Shown piece by piece: positions 51,621-60,821 of a DNA stretch of 64,000 bases. The stretch lies in the NCBI RefSeq assembly GCF_001040705.1, contig NZ_CVQP01000005.1:599477-663476 (forward strand), given 5' to 3'. Both the position numbers and the translations under genes were made by a program. Numbering within the stretch: the first letter of the stretch is position 1; every line of letters begins with the position of its first letter. A model generated the notes under the pieces. The model searched no databases and had not been told where the DNA came from. It worked only from the letters and a program-made list of their open reading frames with translations. This DNA comes from Rhodococcus sp. RD6.2 (lineage in GTDB: Bacteria > Actinomycetota > Actinomycetes > Mycobacteriales > Mycobacteriaceae).

Positions 51621-52031
51621 ATGAAACTCACCATCCACTCCAGCTTCCTTCCGCAGAACGACCCGGACGCGGCTCTCGCGTTCTACCGCGACACGCTCGG
51701 CTTCGAAGTGCGCAACGACGTCGGCTACAACGGGCTGCGCTGGCTCACCGTCGGGCCGGCCGGCCAACCCGAGACGTCGATCGTCCTGTACCCGCCCGAG
51801 GCCAGCCCCGGCGTCACCGACGACGAGCGTCGGCTCATCAGCGAGATGATGGCGAAGGGCACGTACGGCAGCCTCCTGCTGGCGACCCCCGACCTCGACG
51901 GAACGTTCGAGAAGCTGGCCGCCGGTGACACCGAGGTGATCCAGGAACCGACCGACCAGCCGTACGGCGTGCGCGACTGCGCGGTCCGCGATCCCGCGGG
52001 CAACATGATCCGGATCCAGCAGGCGAGCTGA
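51621..52031 (+). CDS. VOC (glyoxalase/bleomycin-resistance) superfamily protein
   Basis: 136 residues, paired beta-alpha-beta-beta-beta units: ALAFYRDTLGFEVRNDVG and a late FRDPAGN-type end (VRDPAGNMIRIQQ). Metal ligands His/Glu are not all evident, so it may be a binding protein or dioxygenase-like enzyme. ATG at 51621 (GTG at 51612 is also in frame). Likely co-transcribed with the AraC-type gene before it. Confidence 0.88.
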   Translation: MKLTIHSSFLPQNDPDAALAFYRDTLGFEVRNDVGYNGLRWLTVGPAGQPETSIVLYPPEASPGVTDDERRLISEMMAKGTYGSLLLATPDLDGTFEKLAAGDTEVIQEPTDQPYGVRDCAVRDPAGNMIRIQQAS

Positions 52032-52120
52032 CGAACCGGGCGCGCCCAATCGGACATACTCGTTCGCACAGCGTTCTCGAACACGCCAGGGGAGCGGGCC
52101 CCGCACAGGATGGAGACACG

Positions 52121-54511
52121 ATGACCACGGCCACCAGGTCGACCACGCAGCCCACCGCATCGCATGCGGCCGACAGCCACGACCTGATCCGCGTGCACGG
52201 TGCCCGCGAGAACAACCTGCAGAACGTCGACGTCGACCTCCCGAAACGCCGACTGACCGTGTTCACCGGCGTGTCCGGCTCGGGCAAGAGCTCGCTGGTG
52301 TTCGCGACGATCGCCGCCGAATCGCAGCGCATGATCAACGAGACGTACAGCGCGTTCGTTCAGGGCTTCATGCCCACGCTCGCGCGCCCCGACGTCGACG
52401 TCCTCGAAGGACTCACGACGGCCATTCTCGTCGACCAGGAACGCATGGGCGCCAACCCCAGATCGACGGTCGGGACCGCCACCGACGCGAACGCGATGCT
52501 GCGAATCCTGTTCAGCCGCCTCGGAACTCCGCACATCGGCTCGCAGCAGGCGTTCTCCTTCAACGTCGCCTCGGTCAGTGGCGCCGGCGCGATCACCATG
52601 GAGAAGGGTGGCCGGGAGGTGAAGGAGCGGCGCAGCTTCAGCGTCACCGGCGGCATGTGTCTGCGCTGCGAGGGCCGTGGGAACGTCTCCGACTTCGACC
52701 TCACCGCGCTGTACGACGACAGCAAGTCCCTCAACGAAGGCGCACTGACCATCCCCGGCTACAGCATGGAGGGCTGGTACGGCCGGATCTACCGCGGCTG
52801 CGGATTCTTCGACCCCGACAAGCCCATCTCGAAGTTCACGAAGAAGCAGCTGAACGACCTCCTCTACAAGGAACCGACGAAGGTCAAGGTCGAGGGCGTC
52901 AACGTCACGTTCGAAGGCCTCATCCCGAAGATCCAGAAGTCGTTCCTATCCAAGGACCGGGAGGCGATGCAGCCGCACATCCGGGCGTTCGTGGACCGTG
53001 CGATCACCTTCCAGACGTGCCCCGACTGCGAGGGCACCCGCCTCAGCGCCGAGGCCCGCTCCTCGAAGATCAACGGTGTCAGCATCGCCGACGTCTGTGC
53101 CATGCAGATCAGCGACCTCGCCGAGTGGGTCCGTGGACTCGCCGAGCCGTCGATGGCACCACTGCTGAAGTCCCTCTGTGAAACGCTCGACTCGTTCGTC
53201 GACATCGGCCTCGGCTACCTGAGCCTCGAACGTCCGGCGGGCTCCCTGTCCGGCGGCGAGGCGCAGCGCACCAAACTCATCCGGCACCTCGGATCGTCGC
53301 TGACCGACGTGACGTACGTGTTCGACGAACCCACCATCGGCCTGCACCCCCACGACATCGCGCGGATGAACGACCTGCTGCTGCAGTTGCGGGACAAGGG
53401 CAACACCGTCCTCGTCGTCGAGCACAAGCCGGAAGCCATCGCGATCGCCGACCACGTCGTCGACCTCGGCCCGGGTGCGGGCAGCGACGGCGGCCACATC
53501 GTCTTCGAAGGCACCGTCGACGAACTGCGCGCCAGCGACACCGTCACCGGGCGTCACCTCGACGACCGCTCCACCGTGAAGGACTCGTTCCGCGCGTCGA
53601 CGGGCGCACTGGAGGTCCGCGGCGCCGACACCCACAACCTGCAGGGCGTCGACGTCGACATCCCACTCGGCGTCCTCGTCGTCGTCACCGGCGTCGCCGG
53701 CTCCGGCAAGAGTTCACTGATCCACGGATCGGTGTCCAAACGCGACGGCGTGGTCGCCATCGACCAGGGCGCGATCAAGGGTTCCCGGCGCAGCAACCCC
53801 GCCACCTACACCGGACTGCTCGAACCGATCCGCAAGGCGTTCGCCAAGGCCAACGGCGTCAAACCCGCCCTGTTCAGTGCCAACTCCGAAGGCGCGTGCC
53901 CGAACTGCAACGGCGCGGGCGTCATCTACTCCGACCTGGCGATGATGGCCGGGGTGTCCACGCCGTGCGAGGTGTGCGAGGGCAAACGATTCCAGATGGA
54001 GGTCCTCGACTACACCTTCGGCGGCAAGGACATCAGCGAGGTCCTCGGCATGTCCGTCGCCGAAGCCGAAGCGTTCTTCGGTTCCGGAGACGCGAAACTT
54101 CCTGCCGCACACAAGATTCTGCAGCGTCTCGCCGACGTCGGGCTCGGCTACGTGAAGATCGGGCAGCCCCTCACCACGCTGTCCGGCGGCGAACGCCAAC
54201 GACTCAAGCTCGCCACGCACATGGGGGAGAAGGGCGACGTCTACGTCCTCGACGAACCGACCACCGGCCTGCACCTCGCCGACGTCGAAAACCTCCTCGC
54301 CCTGCTAGATCGGCTCGTCGACTCCGGCAAGTCCGTCATCGTGATCGAACACCACCAGGCGGTCATGGCACACGCCGACTGGATCATCGACCTCGGGCCG
54401 GGCGCCGGACACGACGGCGGCCGCATCGTCTTCGAGGGCACCCCCGCGGACCTCGTCGCCAACGGGCAGACCCTCACCGGCAAGCATCTGGCGGAGTACG
54501 TGGGCGCCTGA
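52121..54511 (+). CDS. UvrA-like ABC protein (short UvrA paralogue)
   Basis: 796 residues against about 950 for canonical UvrA. Two ABC ATPase units: [18 protein letters not shown] and [16 protein letters not shown] (Walker A), [18 protein letters not shown] and [17 protein letters not shown] (signature), [13 protein letters not shown] and [13 protein letters not shown] (Walker B). Cys pairs of the zinc modules survive ([32 protein letters not shown]). It is probably not the housekeeping UvrA. The group includes self-resistance proteins such as DrrC that bind drug-damaged DNA, so a link to the biosynthetic genes is possible but unproven. GGAGACACG precedes the ATG. Its end overlaps the CDGSH gene by 38 bases, tail to tail. 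Confidence 0.9.
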   Translation: MTTATRSTTQPTASHAADSHDLIRVHGARENNLQNVDVDLPKRRLTVFTGVSGSGKSSLVFATIAAESQRMINETYSAFVQGFMPTLARPDVDVLEGLTTAILVDQERMGANPRSTVGTATDANAMLRILFSRLGTPHIGSQQAFSFNVASVSGAGAITMEKGGREVKERRSFSVTGGMCLRCEGRGNVSDFDLTALYDDSKSLNEGALTIPGYSMEGWYGRIYRGCGFFDPDKPISKFTKKQLNDLLYKEPTKVKVEGVNVTFEGLIPKIQKSFLSKDREAMQPHIRAFVDRAITFQTCPDCEGTRLSAEARSSKINGVSIADVCAMQISDLAEWVRGLAEPSMAPLLKSLCETLDSFVDIGLGYLSLERPAGSLSGGEAQRTKLIRHLGSSLTDVTYVFDEPTIGLHPHDIARMNDLLLQLRDKGNTVLVVEHKPEAIAIADHVVDLGPGAGSDGGHIVFEGTVDELRASDTVTGRHLDDRSTVKDSFRASTGALEVRGADTHNLQGVDVDIPLGVLVVVTGVAGSGKSSLIHGSVSKRDGVVAIDQGAIKGSRRSNPATYTGLLEPIRKAFAKANGVKPALFSANSEGACPNCNGAGVIYSDLAMMAGVSTPCEVCEGKRFQMEVLDYTFGGKDISEVLGMSVAEAEAFFGSGDAKLPAAHKILQRLADVGLGYVKIGQPLTTLSGGERQRLKLATHMGEKGDVYVLDEPTTGLHLADVENLLALLDRLVDSGKSVIVIEHHQAVMAHADWIIDLGPGAGHDGGRIVFEGTPADLVANGQTLTGKHLAEYVGA

Positions 54512-54734
54512 GCTCCCGGTGGCTGGTGTCGCACAGGGGATGAATCGAACTCAGGCGACACCGGCACACCGCGACAACGAACCGATCACAGACCACTTCC
54601 CGCCCGTCGTCGGCAATGAGCCGCACCGGGCCGCGAACCAGGACGGGTCCGCCGGGTACCCGGCGGACCACCTGGGCTTCCTGGCCGTTCCACTCGGGTA
54701 CCGCGTCGGTGTCCGACTCAGTCCGGGCGGTCAC
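54474..54734 (-). CDS. CDGSH-type iron-sulfur protein
   Basis: 86 residues. Cluster motif [18 protein letters not shown] supplies the three Cys and one His of a CDGSH [2Fe-2S] site; it is preceded by [18 protein letters not shown], usual for the short bacterial form. Redox or cluster-transfer role, partner unknown. The GTG at 54734 overlaps the methyltransferase stop by 17 bases, indicating a coupled pair. The 3' end runs into the convergent uvrA-like gene. Confidence 0.85.
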   Translation of the reverse strand: MTARTESDTDAVPEWNGQEAQVVRRVPGGPVLVRGPVRLIADDGREVVCDRFVVAVCRCRLSSIHPLCDTSHRELRRPRTPPDACR

Positions 54735-55407
54735 CGCGGATCACCACCAGTTCCTCCCAGTTCTGACCGAGTTCGATGAGACCACTCGCGGTCAGGTTGG
54801 CGGACTGCCGGGACATGACCGGCCCGAACGGGACTCGGGTACGCGCGACCGGAGCGGCCTTCAATCCGCTTGCGCGCAACTCCCCGACAGTATGGGCGAT
54901 GCCCGCGACCTCGGAGTGCACGATCAGCGCGAACCCACCCGGCCGCAGGAGCGAACGCACCTGCCGGCACAGCGGACCGACGACACGGCGGCCACTCGGG
55001 CCGCCATCCCAGTTGCGGGACTGCGCGGTCCCGTCGCCGGAGATCGGGACGTACGGGGGATTGGCGACCACCACGTCGTAAGGGCCCCGCCGGCGCGCGA
55101 CGTCGAGTCCACCGCGCGCGACCCGGATGGGCAACCGCCGCCACCACGAGTTCAACCACGCGGACACGACTGCCCGGGTGGACACGTCGACCGCCACGAT
55201 CTCGGACGCACCGCAGTCGGCCGCGGCCAGCGCCACCGCCCCGCTTCCGGTGCAGTAGTCGAGGATCTTGGCGCCGTTCGGGACACCGGCCGTACGCAGA
55301 GTGTCGGCGAGCAGCCACGTATCGGCTTGCGGGGCGTAGACGCCGGGTAACCGCAGGACACCGGGCCGGGTGGCGCGCTCAGCGCGAACAGTCTCGGAAG
55401 GGGACAT
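54718..55407 (-). CDS. HemK2-like SAM-dependent methyltransferase
   Basis: 229 residues. SAM-binding motif ILDYCTGSGAVALAAADCG and the substrate motif VVANPPYVP, which marks N5-glutamine or related amide methylases of the HemK/PrmC type. The HemK2 branch lacks the N-terminal PrmC domain, as here. Likely acts on a protein or small molecule, target unknown. ATG at 55407 has no clear ribosome site. Coupled to the CDGSH gene. Confidence 0.88.
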   Translation of the reverse strand: MSPSETVRAERATRPGVLRLPGVYAPQADTWLLADTLRTAGVPNGAKILDYCTGSGAVALAAADCGASEIVAVDVSTRAVVSAWLNSWWRRLPIRVARGGLDVARRRGPYDVVVANPPYVPISGDGTAQSRNWDGGPSGRRVVGPLCRQVRSLLRPGGFALIVHSEVAGIAHTVGELRASGLKAAPVARTRVPFGPVMSRQSANLTASGLIELGQNWEELVVIRGDRPD

Positions 55408-55447
55408 GGTCACGACATACCCCGACGCGTCGAGACCGAAACGCGGT

Positions 55448-55473
55448 GTGTGCGCGCCGACCCGTTCGGGTAT
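55448..55473 (+). promoter_or_regulatory. SigF/SigB-type promoter of the DUF6480-like gene
   Basis: GTGT (55448-55451), 16-base spacer, GGGTAT (55468-55473): one mismatch to the SigF-type consensus. The start codon is 53 bases downstream. Confidence 0.6.
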
Positions 55474-55525
55474 CCCGAAAGAACGCCATGTCGACCCGTG
55501 AGGCGACCCGACGGAAGGAGACGCC

Positions 55526-55744
55526 GTGTCCACACCTCCCGATCCGGACCCGGACCGCACCCCCGACCTCGACACCGGAGTCCCGCCCGTCGCGACGCCC
55601 CCGGAGTCGGCGCACACCTCCGGACTCTCGGAACCCGAGCCGCGCACCAATCTCCGATTCTCACCCCCAAGCGCAGCGACATTGATCTCCGTTGCGGCGA
55701 TCATCGTCCTCCTCCTGGTGGTGATAGTGGCGATCGTCATGTGA
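55526..55744 (+). CDS. Small single-pass membrane protein (DUF6480-like)
   Basis: 72 residues: about 45 Pro/Asp/Thr-rich residues, ending in one C-terminal membrane helix (LISVAAIIVLLLVVIVAIVM). GTG at 55526 follows AAGGAGA by seven bases. Function unknown; SigF-type promoter upstream. Confidence 0.8.
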   Translation: MSTPPDPDPDRTPDLDTGVPPVATPPESAHTSGLSEPEPRTNLRFSPPSAATLISVAAIIVLLLVVIVAIVM

Positions 55745-55777
55745 TCGATCGCGGCCCCGCGCCGCGCAGCAGCCGGA

Positions 55778-56902
55778 TCAGTCGGTGACCCGCTCCCGCT
55801 CGTACAGGGTCCGAGCCGCCGCAAGCTCCACCACGCGAGCGGGATCTCCGAGTTCCACCAGCATGCGCCGCTGCCAGTCCGCACCGGTTCCCGATCGCCA
55901 CACCCACTCCAGCGACCGGGTCACACGGTCGTGCTCACCAAGCTCGTCGAGCGAGTCCCGCACATGCACCACCAACGCGGCGAGCAGGTCACCGGCGGCG
56001 GCGGGCCGCGCCGTCCACGGATCGAGCGCACGCCCCACCAGTCCGTCCCGGGCCGCGAGCCAGTTCGCGGCGCGCAGCACCTCCAGTGCCACGCGCGGCG
56101 GCGGTTCGCCCGCCTCGACCGCGCGAATCGACGTCATCACCAGCGCCCGCACCAAAGTCGCGACCAACACCGCCCGATCGACTGTCGGCTGAACGTCCGC
56201 GACCCGTACCTCCACCGTCGGCAGGTGGCACGACGGTCGAATGTCCCAGTACACCATCCGCTCGTCCATGAGAACGCCCGCGTCGACGAAGGCCGCGACC
56301 GTCCGTCCGTAGTGTTCTGCCGAATCGAACAGCGGCGGCGGACCCGAACCCGGCCAACGGGACCACAGCACCGACCGCCAACTCTCGAAACCACTGTCGA
56401 CGCCGCGGTTGACGGAGCTGTTCGCACCAAGCGCCAGAATCGTCGGAAGCCACGGCCGAACGTGATTGCACACCTGAACGGCCAACTCCCGGTCCGGAAC
56501 ATCGACATGCACATGACACCCGCACACCGCCTGCTCGGTGGACACGATGCCGAAACGGCTCTCCATCTCCCGGTACCGATCGGAATTGCTGATGGGCATC
56601 CGAGGAGGCCCGACCATCGGGGTTCCGGTGGCAACAAGGCGGCACCCCTCCCGCATCGCCGCCGCCGCCGCGACCTTCCTCATCTCCAGGAGCCGATCAC
56701 GCAAGCTGTCACTGTCGTGGCACACCGGCGAATTGGTCTCCACCTGGCACTGCGACAATTCCAGCTGCAACGCGAGGCCCGCGGCGCGAGCGCAGGAAGC
56801 CACCCTCTCGTTGCGCAGACTCGGAACGCCGCTCACCGGGTCCACCAGGAGGAACTCCTCCTCGACACCGACCGACGGGCCGCCGCACTCTGACTCGTTC
56901 AC
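55778..56902 (-). CDS. Carboxylate-amine ligase, GCS2 (YbdK) family
   Basis: 374 residues. Glutamate-cysteine-ligase type 2 fold: VGVEEEFLLVDPVSG at the N-terminus, LELSQCQVETNSPVC, CGCHVHVDVPDRELAV with a metal-binding His pair, and NSSVNRGVDSGFESWRS. Weak gamma-glutamylcysteine ligase activity is known for YbdK; the physiological reaction is unclear, and a mycothiol-producing organism would not need glutathione. The GTG at 56902 gives the standard length. Divergent from a PAS-ANTAR gene. Confidence 0.9.
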   Translation of the reverse strand: MNESECGGPSVGVEEEFLLVDPVSGVPSLRNERVASCARAAGLALQLELSQCQVETNSPVCHDSDSLRDRLLEMRKVAAAAAMREGCRLVATGTPMVGPPRMPISNSDRYREMESRFGIVSTEQAVCGCHVHVDVPDRELAVQVCNHVRPWLPTILALGANSSVNRGVDSGFESWRSVLWSRWPGSGPPPLFDSAEHYGRTVAAFVDAGVLMDERMVYWDIRPSCHLPTVEVRVADVQPTVDRAVLVATLVRALVMTSIRAVEAGEPPPRVALEVLRAANWLAARDGLVGRALDPWTARPAAAGDLLAALVVHVRDSLDELGEHDRVTRSLEWVWRSGTGADWQRRMLVELGDPARVVELAAARTLYERERVTD

Positions 56903-56919
56903 TCTGGAGAAGTGCCCGC

Positions 56920-56944
56920 CTACCCGCCCCGATAAACGCTCAAC
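56920..56944 (-). promoter_or_regulatory. Possible SigF-like promoter of the YbdK-like gene
   Basis: On the minus strand, GTTG (56941-56944), 15-base spacer, GGGTAG (56920-56925). Each box has one mismatch. The start codon is 18 bases downstream. Confidence 0.35.
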
Positions 56945-57123
56945 GGGTGCGACGCCCGGGATACTCGCCGAGCCAACGGAAACAAACACCTCCACACAGG
57001 CCACGGCACCCGCCGGACACCCCTCCGCAGCTCGCGAACGCTCCTTTCCTTCCCCTTCCGATGCGGCTAGGTTCGACTCACGGGAACACCGTGGCGCCCG
57101 CACCCCTGACGAGGAGGTTCGCC

Positions 57124-57807
57124 GTGGACGCGTCGGACATCGACCGAGTGCTCGGCGCCGGCTCCTGCCACCGAGTCGGGAGCTTCCGATTCACCCTCCG
57201 CGAACAGCAGTGGGAATGGTCCAAGGAAGTCGCCGCCATGCACGGCTACGCACCAGGCACCGTCACACCGACAACCGAACTGCTGCTCGCGCACAAGCAT
57301 CCCGACGACCGCCCTGAGGTCGCCGCCACCCTCGCCGAAACGGTCGAGAAGGGCGCCCCCTTCTGCAGCCGCCATCGGATCGTCGACACGACAGGCCACA
57401 CCCGGCACGTCCTCGTCGTAGCCGATCAGGAAGTCGACAAGGACGGTGAACTCGTCGGAACAGCCGGCTTCTACGTCGAACTCGACAGCGACACCGAACT
57501 CGACAGCGACACCCCACAGGCCGAAAGCCAAGGCACGCTCGCCGACATCGTTCGGTCACGGGCAGCCATCGAACAGGCCAAGGGCGCGCTGATGCTCGTC
57601 TACGGAATCAGCGCGGACCGCGCGTTCGACGTCCTGACGTGGCGATCCCAGGAGAGCAACGTCAAGATCCGATTACTCGCCCAGCAGCTGGTCGCAGAGT
57701 TCACCGAGGCCGTCAACGCACCCAGCGGGCTGCGCTCGGTGTTCGATCACCTACTGCTCACCGTTCACGAGCGGATACCCCACGACGTCGAGCAACCGAC
57801 CGCCTGA
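57124..57807 (+). CDS. PAS and ANTAR domain protein, probable RNA-binding antiterminator
   Basis: 227 residues. Residues 15-115 form a PAS fold (FTLREQQWEWSKEVAAMHGY and HRIVDTTGHTRHVLVVADQE). From about residue 140, IVRSRAAIEQAKGALMLVYGISADRAFDVLTWRSQESNVKIRLLA is an ANTAR domain, which binds paired RNA hairpins to prevent termination. The sensed signal is unknown. GTG at 57124 is six bases after GAGGAGG (57111-57117); an upstream in-frame ATG at 57061 lacks one. Common next to sigF-type operons in actinobacteria, as here. Confidence 0.9.
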   Translation: MDASDIDRVLGAGSCHRVGSFRFTLREQQWEWSKEVAAMHGYAPGTVTPTTELLLAHKHPDDRPEVAATLAETVEKGAPFCSRHRIVDTTGHTRHVLVVADQEVDKDGELVGTAGFYVELDSDTELDSDTPQAESQGTLADIVRSRAAIEQAKGALMLVYGISADRAFDVLTWRSQESNVKIRLLAQQLVAEFTEAVNAPSGLRSVFDHLLLTVHERIPHDVEQPTA

Positions 57808-57893
57808 CCGCACCCTGCGGCGCACCCGGACCGTGCCGCTCACCGCACCGCCGAGTAGCGCCAATGCGCCGAATTCGTCGGCTACGGAGGACG

Positions 57894-57919
57894 GTTTCGA
57901 GAAACGCGGACGCGGGTAC
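57894..57919 (+). promoter_or_regulatory. SigF/SigB-type promoter of the rsbW-sigF operon
   Basis: GTTT (57894-57897), 16-base spacer, GGGTAC (57914-57919). The operon start codon is at 57985. Implies positive autoregulation. Confidence 0.8.
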
Positions 57920-57984
57920 GCTGACGTCGAAGCGCGAGTGAACGGACCTGCACATCACCTGAAGCGCACAGGCCGGAGGACAAC

Positions 57985-58398
57985 ATGGCACTGTCCGAAG
58001 TGGCGACGTCCCGCACTCCCGTCGAACTGCGAGTGCGAGCGGAAGACGGGCAACTCCCCGTGCTCAGGGCCGTGGCCGAGGTGATCGCCGTCCTGACCGA
58101 TTTCAACCTCGATCACGTCTCCGACATCAAGCTCGCCGTCGACGAGATCTGCACCGTCCTCGTCAAGGACTCCGCAGCGGACGCAGACCTGGTGTGTTGC
58201 TTCGAATTCCTGGTCGATGAACTCGCCGTCCGCATCGACATCGACACCCACACGGACACGGTGCCGGACCCGCACAGCTTCGGCTGGCACGTGCTCAAAA
58301 CCGTGACCGACACCATCGCAACGACTCACACCCCACGCCCGGGAGGCGGGTTCCACACGACCGTGGAGTTCACCAAGTCCTCCAGGAGCGGTACCTAG
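57985..58398 (+). CDS. rsbW: Anti-sigma F factor, RsbW/UsfX type
   Basis: 137 residues. GHKL-type serine-kinase fold: FNLDHVSDIKLAVDEICTVLV (N-box region, with the usual Asn replaced by Val, as in other actinobacterial anti-SigF proteins) and a late GWHVLKTVTDTIATTH segment. Binds and inhibits the sigma factor encoded next, and is relieved by STAS partners such as the two at 19 kb. GGAGGACAAC precedes the ATG. Its TAG stop shares a base with the sigma GTG start. Confidence 0.9.
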   Translation: MALSEVATSRTPVELRVRAEDGQLPVLRAVAEVIAVLTDFNLDHVSDIKLAVDEICTVLVKDSAADADLVCCFEFLVDELAVRIDIDTHTDTVPDPHSFGWHVLKTVTDTIATTHTPRPGGGFHTTVEFTKSSRSGT

Positions 58399-59168
58399 TG
58401 CCAGTCGGCGACGACGACACCAACACGGGCGGGGCGTACGACGACCTCACCGCGCTCTTCCAACGCCTCGCAGACGGTCCCGCCGACGCGGAGCGACTAC
58501 GCGACGACATCGTCACGCGCGCATTGCCACTGGCCGAGCACATCGCCCGCCGCTTCCGCGGGCGCGGCGAACCCTACGACGACCTCCTCCAGGTGGCACG
58601 GGTCGGGCTCCTCAACGCGGTGGACCGGTTCGACGTCACCCGTGGCACCGACTTCGTGTCCTTCGCCGTTCCCACCATCATGGGCGAAGTGCGCCACCAC
58701 TTTCGCGACGCGGGATGGGCGATGCGGGTGCCGCGGCGACTCAAGGATCTCCACCTCGAGATCGGGAAGGCCGTCGAGGTCCTCGTTCAACGGCTCGGGC
58801 GCGCGCCGTCAGCACGGGAGATCGCTGCAGAACTCGACACCGACCCCGGCGTGATCGCCGAAGCGCTGATCGCGGGCAGCGCCTACCAAACCATCTCGAT
58901 GGACACCCCGGTCCGCGACGACGGCGACGACGTTCCACTGGTCGACACGCTCGGGACCGATGACGCATCACTGGAAACCGTCGAAGGATATGCGACGGTG
59001 GAACCAGCGCTGTCGAGACTTCCGGAACGGGAACGCACCCTCGTCCTGCTCCGGTTCTTCGGCGGGCTCACGCAGTCGCAGATCGCCGAACGGATGGGCA
59101 TCTCCCAGATGCACGTGTCCCGACTCCTCACACGGACACTCGACAGGCTGCGCGACGAGCTGACCTGA
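58398..59168 (+). CDS. sigF: RNA polymerase sigma factor, SigF/SigB/SigG family
   Basis: 256 residues, GTG start. Region 2 (YDDLLQVARVGLLNAVDRFDVTRGTDFVSFAVPTIMGEVRHHFRD), region 3 (GRAPSAREIAAELDTDPGVI) and region 4 (RTLVLLRFFGGLTQSQIAERMGISQMHVSRLL) are complete. General-stress sigma factor; its expected promoter (GTTT-N16-GGGTAY) occurs in front of this operon and several other stress genes in the window. Start overlaps the rsbW stop by one base. Confidence 0.95.
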   Translation: MPVGDDDTNTGGAYDDLTALFQRLADGPADAERLRDDIVTRALPLAEHIARRFRGRGEPYDDLLQVARVGLLNAVDRFDVTRGTDFVSFAVPTIMGEVRHHFRDAGWAMRVPRRLKDLHLEIGKAVEVLVQRLGRAPSAREIAAELDTDPGVIAEALIAGSAYQTISMDTPVRDDGDDVPLVDTLGTDDASLETVEGYATVEPALSRLPERERTLVLLRFFGGLTQSQIAERMGISQMHVSRLLTRTLDRLRDELT

Positions 59169-59192
59169 GCAGGGGAGTGGAAGGAGCGGTAG

Positions 59193-60074
59193 ATGGCAGA
59201 GAGCGTCCCCATCCTGGTGGGAGTGGACGGGTCCCGCTCGTCCAACGAGGCGGTGCGCTGGGCGGCCGCGACGGCCGAACGCAGACACGCTCCACTGCAC
59301 ATCGTCGATGCCGCGTTCGTCGAGGGCAGGTCCGGTGTACCCATCGGGTTGCCACCCGCATACCTCGAGGAGCAGGAACCCGAACGTCGCCGGCTCCTTT
59401 CCGATGCCGCCACTATCGCGGAGAACGCCGCGTCAGCAGGCGCACTCACGATCAGCACCGAACTCGTGCCCGGAAATCCGAGTCGTGTACTCGTCGAACT
59501 GTCGTCGGCGGCGCAGATGGTGGTCGTCGGCTCGCGAGGCCACGGCGAGATCACCGGAGGTCTCGTCGGGTCCGTGAGTATTGCGGTCGCCGCGCATGCC
59601 GACTGCCCGGTCGCCGTGATCCGCGAGCCGTCCGCCGATCGGGCGACATCGGGTGACGCCGTCGTCGTGGGGGTCGACGGGACACCGAACAGTGAGCCCG
59701 CCATCGAGGAAGCCTTCATCGAGGCGTCCTTGCGCGGCGTCGAACTGACGGCCGTCCATGCCTGGTCCGACGTCAGCCTGTCGGCGCTGAGGCCGCACGA
59801 ACCGACGTTCCACTGGCCGACGATCCAGGAACGCGAGCAAGCGGCACTGTCGGAGAGCCTGGGAGGCTTCGCCGACGACTACCCGGACGTGACCGTGCGG
59901 AATGTCGTCGTCAAGGATCGCCCCGTCGACTCGCTCGTCGAGTTGGCCGCGGGGGCACAACTGCTGGTGGTCGGCAGTCGCGGACGTGGTGGGTTCGCGC
60001 GAATGCTCCTCGGGTCCACGAGTCGCGCGCTCCTGCACAGGACGACCTGCCCGATACTGATCGTGCGCAACTGA
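59193..60074 (+). CDS. Universal stress protein, two tandem UspA domains
   Basis: 293 residues. Each half begins with a VGVDGS/VGVDGT loop (residues 8 and 155) and holds the ATP-binding GSRGHGEITGGLVGS or GSRGRGGFARMLLGS motif, so both domains can probably bind nucleotide. GGAG lies upstream of the ATG. It begins 24 bases after the sigF stop on the same strand, likely the same operon. It is a clear paralogue of the protein at 63.1-64.0 kb. Confidence 0.95.
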   Translation: MAESVPILVGVDGSRSSNEAVRWAAATAERRHAPLHIVDAAFVEGRSGVPIGLPPAYLEEQEPERRRLLSDAATIAENAASAGALTISTELVPGNPSRVLVELSSAAQMVVVGSRGHGEITGGLVGSVSIAVAAHADCPVAVIREPSADRATSGDAVVVGVDGTPNSEPAIEEAFIEASLRGVELTAVHAWSDVSLSALRPHEPTFHWPTIQEREQAALSESLGGFADDYPDVTVRNVVVKDRPVDSLVELAAGAQLLVVGSRGRGGFARMLLGSTSRALLHRTTCPILIVRN

Positions 60075-60125
60075 CAGGGTGGGGGAGCGTCAGGACGGCT
60101 GGGGCCTCCCGATACGGTCGACCCC

Positions 60126-60779
60126 ATGACTGACGGTTCAACGAGCCCCGAGACGACCACCGAGGTAGAGGATCCGCACGAGGGTGGCTTCCGCGCTCGT
60201 GCGGCGATCACCACCGAGCGCGGCGGGCCACGATACGGAGAGTTCAGCGAGCAGGTGCGGACGCTGATGGATCGCGTTCGGTACGCGTGCCCGACTCCGG
60301 AGCTCACCGACGAGCTGATCGACAAGCTCGCCGAGATCAACGCCAAGCTCGCCGAGGTTCGCATCGACGAGTGGCATTCGCCCGCAGGCACCCGCGTCGA
60401 CCTTCCGGCCCGCGGCAACATCACGCTTCCGCCGTACGAGATCACCGACGTCGGCGACGACGGCGTCTTCGCCACGGTCACTTTCCGCGATTATCACCTC
60501 GGAGGCAACAATGCCGCACACGGCGGTCACGTCGCGGTGGCGTTCGACGATCTCGGCGGCTACGCCTCGGCGGTCGCCATCCGCGGTGTCAGCCGAACCG
60601 CGTACCTGACCGTGCAGTACCGGTCGATCACGCCACTCAACACACCGCTGAAGGCCCGAACCTGGGCCGACCGGATCGACGGCCGGAAGGTGTACATCAA
60701 GGGCACCCTGCACGACGGGGACCGACTGTGCGCCGAAATGGACGCGCTGTTCATCAAACTCAACCCCGGGCAGCACTGA
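60126..60779 (+). CDS. PaaI-type hotdog-fold thioesterase
   Basis: 217 residues. About 100 N-terminal residues precede a hotdog domain with the catalytic-loop segment GGNNAAHGGHVAVAFDDLGGYAS and the strand RTAYLTVQYRSITPLNTPLKARTW. Family members hydrolyse acyl-CoA; the substrate is unknown. ATG at 60126. Follows the universal stress gene by 51 bases. A 22-bp palindrome lies 42 bases after its stop. Confidence 0.9.
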   Translation: MTDGSTSPETTTEVEDPHEGGFRARAAITTERGGPRYGEFSEQVRTLMDRVRYACPTPELTDELIDKLAEINAKLAEVRIDEWHSPAGTRVDLPARGNITLPPYEITDVGDDGVFATVTFRDYHLGGNNAAHGGHVAVAFDDLGGYASAVAIRGVSRTAYLTVQYRSITPLNTPLKARTWADRIDGRKVYIKGTLHDGDRLCAEMDALFIKLNPGQH

Positions 60780-60821
60780 ACGACCCGTCGTCGTTGATTC
60801 TGCGTCGATCCTACGAGGCGG

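Noticed and set aside
57071-57087. GTTC and GGGAAC upstream of the PAS-ANTAR gene as a SigF promoter
   Set aside because: The boxes are only seven bases apart, far from the 15-16 required.
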